Source: an uncultured Clostridia bacterium
Lineage (GTDB): Bacteria > Bacillota > Clostridia > Lachnospirales > CAMVHY01
Direction of reading: 5' to 3'
Length of the DNA: 10,614 nucleotides
NCBI GenBank assembly: GCA_946415665.1
Contig: CAMKTI010000058.1
Span: forward strand, 1-10,614
In this document: positions 7,405 through 10,614 of the stretch, piece after piece
How positions within the stretch are numbered: the stretch's first letter is position 1
Layout of the letters: each line of letters starts with the position of its first letter
The notes under the pieces: generated by a model
Databases searched by the model: none
Told to the model about the DNA's origin: nothing
Seen by the model: only the letters and a program-made list of their open reading frames with translations
Made by a program: the position numbers and the translations under genes

Positions 7405-8076
7405 GATAGCATCCACATAAAAAGCAAGTCAAAAATAAAAGCAAAAGATATGGTAGAAATAAAAATAGAATCAAGCTCATCGTAACGAGTAAAAACTTTT
7501 CTCAAACGTTTCAATCTCGGGAAATATCGCTTGATATTATTGCGATGTTTATAAAGTTGTTTATCATAACTCCAAGGTAATTTACGATTTTTTTTTAGGT
7601 GGAACAACTGTACAAAACATGTAAGCCTTGTCTAAATCTAAAGTTTTATTATTTTCGTAAGTTCTGTCCATCACGAGGTAATTATTATTTTTGGAATATA
7701 TGGACTCAATCAACTTTCTTCCTTCGGGAGCATCGTGAGAATTGCCAGGAGATAAACGAAAAACCACTGGACATGAAGATATACAACATAGGTGCAACTT
7801 CGTTGTCAGACCCTCTTTCGAACGTCCGATACTTTGTTCCTGATTGTTTTTATTCTTATTTGCATCTGAACTCACCGTTATGCTCGTATTATCAAGAAAG
7901 AATATATAATCCTCTTTGATTAAGCAGTTTTTGCTTCTCCATATCTTCTAATAATTATTATACACATAAATTAGTAGTTTGATATCTTTGCTGGTTTCAT
8001 CGCTATCGACATTAATCCATCTAGCTTTTTGTAAGTTTCATTTTTCTATCTTAATTACGTTTTTCTTTTTGCTCAA
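7405..8076 (-). pseudogene. IS5-family DDE transposase pseudogene, copy 2
   Basis: The minus strand encodes the first catalytic Asp in FLDNTSIT, then SPGNSHDAPEGRKLIE and the second Asp in VMDRTYEN in one frame, then PWSYDKQLYKHRNNIKRYF and FTRYDELDSIFISTIS in another. The frame changes at the T-run near 7588-7597. The catalytic Glu of copy 1 (NNIERYF) is Lys here (NNIKRYF). The N-terminal helix-turn-helix part is mostly deleted and the stop at the left end of the element has become TGG, so the frame reads out to 7374. Confidence 0.85.
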
Positions 8077-8104
8077 TCTATTTTTATTTTATCTGAACGC
8101 TACC
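7405..8104 (-). mobile_element. Degraded IS5-family insertion sequence, copy 2 (700 bp, internally deleted)
   Basis: Related to copy 1 over its whole length (roughly 80-85% by eye in the left part) and in the same orientation. Ends are inverted repeats with 14 of 18 positions matching, flanked by TA at 7403-7404 and 8105-8106. It lacks about 140 bp relative to copy 1; the join lies near 7950-7965. The greater decay of the ends and the large deletion suggest it is no younger than copy 1. Confidence 0.85.
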
Positions 8105-8106
8105 TA

Positions 8107-8352
8107 AAACAATAGTACTTCATGGAAACATATAACAAGACAGAGTGAATAACAGAATCTGGAGAATACAATGAAAAGATAGAAAATTATTGTGGCTTAA
8201 TAAATCGATTAACGATGAAATTGGATGTGCAAAATCAAAATCACGGCATATTTAACATGATAAACAACGCACAGAATCAAAATAATAACGATATTCCACA
8301 AATGGAAAATGACAACAATATAAATCAAATAAATATAATAAATGAAGATTAA
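8107..8352 (+). pseudogene. 3' remnant of a coiled-coil array gene, truncated by IS copy 2
   Basis: In frame with the TAA at 8350-8352 the sequence gives YF..., a TGA at 8146, then ITESGE...KIENYCGLINRLT and the Q/N-rich tail. This lines up with the end of the intact 440-aa protein (YFWSACQNEW, RIESREQEIQKYKNLTNELT, same tail). The TGA sits where the intact paralogue has Trp, and a TAG at 8113 precedes YF. The remnant begins directly at the TA flanking IS copy 2, so the gene was probably cut by that insertion and its 5' part lost. An ATG at 8215 could still start a 45-residue peptide, but no good ribosome site precedes it. Confidence 0.75.
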
Positions 8353-8482
8353 TGAATTGAAAAGAAAGGAGCCTAAAAAATTAGGCTCTTTTTTATTTTA
8401 TTTCAAATGTTAAATTTGATTGTCATAAAAAAATAAAATCACAAATTTTAATAAAAATCAAGACTTGACAAATATATTTTTT
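8230..8482 (+). repeat. 253-bp direct repeat, copy 1 (tail-terminator-promoter module)
   Basis: Matches 9765-10017 base for base at an offset of 1535. It contains the last ~40 codons of the remnant gene, its TAA stop, the terminator, a dyad TCAAAT-GTTAA-ATTTGA (8403-8419) and the -35 box of the next gene. The flanks are related but diverged on both sides, and one CAAAAT hexamer is present once fewer here. Confidence 0.95.
8365..8396 (+). terminator. Terminator of the remnant gene
   Basis: GAGCCTAA, loop AAAA, TTAGGCTC, then six T. The stem is extended by the flanking A-run pairing with the T-run. It follows the TAA at 8350 by 15 nt and is identical to the terminator of the 440-aa gene. Confidence 0.9.
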
Positions 8483-8492
8483 AATATAGAAT
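8465..8492 (+). promoter_or_regulatory. Promoter of the 440-aa coiled-coil gene
   Basis: TTGACA (8465-8470), 16-nt spacer, TAGAAT (8487-8492). Predicted start of transcription about 8499, giving a leader of about 66 nt. Confidence 0.8.
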
Positions 8493-8497
8493 AAAAA

Positions 8498-8513
8498 AGT
8501 ATTTGCAAATACA
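8498..8513. promoter_or_regulatory. Palindromic operator candidate
   Basis: GTATTTGCAAATAC (8499-8512) is a perfect 14-bp palindrome starting right after the -10 region. The same sequence sits at the same distance from the -10 box of the next gene although the neighbouring bases differ. With no loop it is more plausible as a dimeric repressor site than as an RNA hairpin. Confidence 0.7.
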
Positions 8514-8564
8514 TATTTGTTGTTAATTTTATTTTTTGTTTTTTTTATATATAAGGAGATTAAA

Positions 8565-9887
8565 ATGAAAAAAAACAATATTTCTGGTAATGAAGATGAA
8601 AAAATGGTGATTCAAGCGAAAGAAAATTATATAGCTACTGTTAACCAAGAAATTCGTTCTTTAATGGAGACAGTGCATGCCCTGAACAAAGAAATATCCA
8701 TTTTACGTGATAACTTGGAAAAGTTGGGTGCATTTATACCAAGATCATTAAATATAATTGAAAATGACGTTTTAAATAAATGTATAGAGAACGATAAAAA
8801 GCGTTATACTGAAAATTTGGATGACCTCGGGCGAGATGCTTTAGATCGTAAGGATAAATTAGATAGTATAGTTAAAATGCAAAAAGGTAAAATAAAAGCT
8901 CTTAAAAAAATTTTGATACCACATTTAATTGAACAAATAAAATTAGAACTCGAGAAAGATATTAATATGGACGAAAACAAAGAGTTTAAAAAGCAAATCA
9001 ATACAATAGAGCGTGAATTAAATAAGTTGTCAATTAAAAAAAACAATTTATTAAAACAAATGGAAAAATACAATGATGACAAAAAAAAGGTTGCACAAAA
9101 TCAGCTGAATACCATTATGCCAAAAAGCAAAAAATCTATTTCTATATTGGATAGGGATAGAAAATCATATTATGAAACAGAAGCCAAAAAATTTGCCAAA
9201 TTGAAGGAAATGTATGGATGGGAAAAATATACGCAAAACATTATAATGCTCACTTTACAATCATTCGGCGATGTGAATCAAGCATCATATGAAAATATGA
9301 AAAACAAAGTAGCTGAGCATACCGATGAGAAAAAAAAATTAATAGATAGCATTACAAAAGCTATTTGCGAAGGTAAAATCAAATTTGAAACATTGGCTCA
9401 ATTGGGCGAAAATTTAATTTTTAAAACAAAACTCCTTGAGCTAGATGAGATTAATAAAATAAAAGATATGGTCAATAATAAGGCTGAATTAGAAGATTTT
9501 AGAACAATTATTTTCAATAACAAGCTAGATAAGCTAAAAAAAAGTTTTGACGAAGTTAGAAATTTATCGTTATTGAATTTGATATTGAGCGGTCAAGATT
9601 TCGATTTAGAAAAACTGGAAAAAAATATAACTGAAGAAACTCGAAGTCAAAATTATTTTTGGTCGGCATGTCAAAATGAGTGGCGTATAGAAAGTCGCGA
9701 GCAAGAAATTCAAAAGTACAAAAATTTGACGAATGAATTGACAAAAATGGTTCCTGTGCAAAATCAAAATCAAAATCACGGCATATTTAACATGATAAAC
9801 AACGCACAGAATCAAAATAATAACGATATTCCACAAATGGAAAATGACAACAATATAAATCAAATAAATATAATAAATGAAGATTAA
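8565..9887 (+). CDS. Coiled-coil protein with Q/N-rich tail, unknown function
   Basis: 440 residues, no signal peptide and no membrane segment, very rich in Lys, Glu and Asn. Most of residues 1-390 look like long helices and coiled coils, such as NQEIRSLMETVHALNKEISILRDNLEKL near the N-terminus; the last ~45 residues are a low-complexity Q/N-rich tail starting VQNQNQNHGIF. I do not recognise a family. The start is the ATG at 8565 because AAGGAG lies 6 nt upstream and the next array gene has the same leader; the frame extends to a TTG at 8517, but that part is untranslated leader. It is flanked by 253-bp direct repeats, has its own promoter, operator and terminator, and its last part matches the upstream remnant. 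Likely a cytoplasmic structural or scaffold protein, or a secreted effector lacking a classical signal (inference). Confidence 0.9.
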   Translation: MKKNNISGNEDEKMVIQAKENYIATVNQEIRSLMETVHALNKEISILRDNLEKLGAFIPRSLNIIENDVLNKCIENDKKRYTENLDDLGRDALDRKDKLDSIVKMQKGKIKALKKILIPHLIEQIKLELEKDINMDENKEFKKQINTIERELNKLSIKKNNLLKQMEKYNDDKKKVAQNQLNTIMPKSKKSISILDRDRKSYYETEAKKFAKLKEMYGWEKYTQNIIMLTLQSFGDVNQASYENMKNKVAEHTDEKKKLIDSITKAICEGKIKFETLAQLGENLIFKTKLLELDEINKIKDMVNNKAELEDFRTIIFNNKLDKLKKSFDEVRNLSLLNLILSGQDFDLEKLEKNITEETRSQNYFWSACQNEWRIESREQEIQKYKNLTNELTKMVPVQNQNQNHGIFNMINNAQNQNNNDIPQMENDNNINQINIINED

Positions 9888-10017
9888 TGAATTGAAAAGA
9901 AAGGAGCCTAAAAAATTAGGCTCTTTTTTATTTTATTTCAAATGTTAAATTTGATTGTCATAAAAAAATAAAATCACAAATTTTAATAAAAATCAAGACT
10001 TGACAAATATATTTTTT
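9765..10017 (+). repeat. 253-bp direct repeat, copy 2 (tail-terminator-promoter module)
   Basis: Second copy of the module at 8230-8482, with no mismatch. It spans the last codons of the 440-aa gene, its TAA, the terminator and the -35 box of the third gene. Because coding and non-coding parts are equally identical, recent duplication or gene conversion is more likely than protein-level selection. Confidence 0.95.
9900..9931 (+). terminator. Terminator of the 440-aa gene
   Basis: Same GAGCCTAA-AAAA-TTAGGCTC stem-loop with six T as at 8365-8396, starting 13 nt after the TAA stop. It should insulate the 440-aa gene from the third gene, which has its own promoter. Confidence 0.9.
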
Positions 10018-10027
10018 TTATTATAAT
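10000..10027 (+). promoter_or_regulatory. Promoter of the third array gene
   Basis: Consensus TTGACA (10000-10005), 16-nt spacer, consensus TATAAT (10022-10027). It is closer to consensus than the promoter of the 440-aa gene, so tight control by the adjacent palindrome would make sense. Confidence 0.85.
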
Positions 10028-10032
10028 TAAAG

Positions 10033-10048
10033 AGTATTTGCAAATACT
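10033..10048. promoter_or_regulatory. Palindromic operator candidate, second copy
   Basis: AGTATTTGCAAATACT is a perfect 16-bp palindrome, 5 nt after the -10 box, the same geometry as at 8498-8513. The surrounding leader differs, which points to selection on the palindrome itself. Confidence 0.75.
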
Positions 10049-10091
10049 TTTATGTTGCTAATTTTATTTTTTTATATATAAGGAGATTAAA

Positions 10092-10614
10092 ATGCAAGAA
10101 TCAGAAAACGTGCAGAAACAATTTGAAGCACAAAAAAATATGTTAGAAAAATTGAGCAAGATGTTGGATGATCAAAATAAAGAAATTTCACATTTGACTA
10201 CATTGATAGACAAACAAAATGAATTTATAAAAAGAATGGGTGGCGAATTGGAAAAAAATGATAATAAAAAATCATCTCAAAATAAAATCCACAAATCGAA
10301 AAAAACTGACCGTAGTCATCAACTACAAGATTCTATAAAAGCAATTGCTTCCGAAATATCAGAACAAGATAACCGCATCAGTAAATTAAAAAAAGTTATC
10401 GACAGCAATACAAACAAAATTTTGTTATTAGCTTTGTCGACTAGTAAAAAATTGAGTGCGGATGATTTATCAAAACTTTGTAAGTTAGTTGATGTTAAAC
10501 GCACTGACGATAAATCCGTGTTAGATTTTATTAATGCATACAATAAGAAATTAGATTATGATGATTTATCAAAACTTTGTAAGTTAGTTGATGTTAAACG
10601 CACTGACGATAAAT
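10092..10614 (+). CDS. Third coiled-coil array protein, N-terminal part (runs off the window)
   Basis: 174 codons are visible from the ATG at 10092, which has AAGGAG 6 nt upstream in the same leader sequence as the 440-aa gene. The product is hydrophilic and helical with no signal peptide. Its start (LEKLSKMLDDQNKEISHLTT, later NEFIKR) lines up loosely with the 440-aa protein (MDNA-level similarity is low; shared NKEIS and FI-R spacing), so the two are probably distant paralogues. From residue 124 it enters a 33-residue tandem repeat with the core DDLSKLCKLVDVKRTDDK, at least one full unit plus 55 nt of the next. The stop codon is outside the window. Function unknown. Confidence 0.85.
   Translation, partial: MQESENVQKQFEAQKNMLEKLSKMLDDQNKEISHLTTLIDKQNEFIKRMGGELEKNDNKKSSQNKIHKSKKTDRSHQLQDSIKAIASEISEQDNRISKLKKVIDSNTNKILLLALSTSKKLSADDLSKLCKLVDVKRTDDKSVLDFINAYNKKLDYDDLSKLCKLVDVKRTDDK
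10461..10614 (+). repeat. 99-bp tandem repeat inside the third array gene
   Basis: Unit 1 starts at 10461 and unit 2 at 10560, a period of 99 nt or 33 codons. The 55 nt of unit 2 that are visible match unit 1 exactly at DNA level, which implies very recent duplication or ongoing homogenisation. The array continues past the window edge, so copy number is unknown. Confidence 0.9.

Noticed and set aside
7599..7919. 106-codon plus-strand frame across IS copy 2.
   Set aside because: It is antisense to the clearly recognisable transposase fragments.
6249..8148. TGA codons at positions where Trp is expected (transposase copy 1 near 6435, array remnant at 8146) suggested UGA might be read as Trp.
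   Set aside because: All Trp codons I checked in the intact frames are TGG, including about nine in the giant gene, and no long frame contains an internal TGA. Under a UGA=Trp code in such AT-rich DNA, TGA would dominate. TGG to TGA in dead genes is ordinary decay.
8403..8419. Dyad TCAAAT-GTTAA-ATTTGA between terminator and promoter as a second operator.
   Set aside because: It lies in the 253-bp identical module, so its conservation is uninformative, and it is far upstream of the -35 box; short A/T-rich dyads are common here.
8517..8564. TTG start at 8517 giving the coiled-coil protein a hydrophobic 16-residue N-terminus that looks like a signal peptide.
   Set aside because: No ribosome site precedes it and it lies in the 5' leader just after the operator palindrome. 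ATG at 8565 has AAGGAG at ideal spacing, and the next gene uses the same leader and start geometry.

Overview
The window is AT-rich bacterial DNA on the standard code: tryptophan is TGG throughout the long frames, and TAA, TAG and TGA all act as stops. Shine-Dalgarno sites are strong (AAGGAG, GGAGG) and promoters are sigma70-like (TTGACA/TATAAT). A FloA-type flotillin and a small gene with a Sec signal peptide fit a low-GC Firmicutes-like lineage. Decayed insertion sequences and many diverged duplications suggest a host-associated or genome-degrading lifestyle. The exact taxon cannot be fixed from this sequence.

Layout. (1) Positions 2-3727 (+) hold a very large lysine/asparagine-rich protein, open at the left edge, with two kinds of internal repeat, two membrane segments near the C-terminus and a strong terminator. 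(2) Positions 3803-5637 are a housekeeping block: a small AtpI/AtpZ-like membrane protein (-), the tRNA t6A-modification ATPase gene tsaE (+) and floA (-). tsaE and floA converge on a 102-bp tandem duplication that copies the 3' ends of both. (3) Positions 5851-8104 carry two degraded IS5-family elements in the same orientation (840 and 700 bp). Between them lies one intact gene for a small secreted protein with its own promoter, a leader hairpin and a terminator. (4) From 8107 to the right edge is an array of coiled-coil protein genes: a 3' remnant (8107-8352), an intact 440-aa gene (8565-9887) and a third gene that runs off the window (from 10092).

The array is the most unusual part. The junctions before the second and third genes are 253-bp direct repeats with no mismatch. 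Each contains the end of the upstream gene, a terminator and the -35 box of the next gene. Beyond the identical stretch the leaders diverge, but a palindrome AGTATTTGCAAATAC stays at a fixed 5-nt distance from the -10 box, as expected for a shared operator. The coding regions are only loosely related in their first part, and the third gene carries a tandem 99-bp repeat whose visible part is exact. This looks like a diversifying, co-regulated family of cytoplasmic coiled-coil proteins with low-complexity Q/N-rich tails. Their function is unknown. The region 1 protein has a similar flavour (Lys/Asn-rich, internal repeats), but I see no direct homology to the array proteins.
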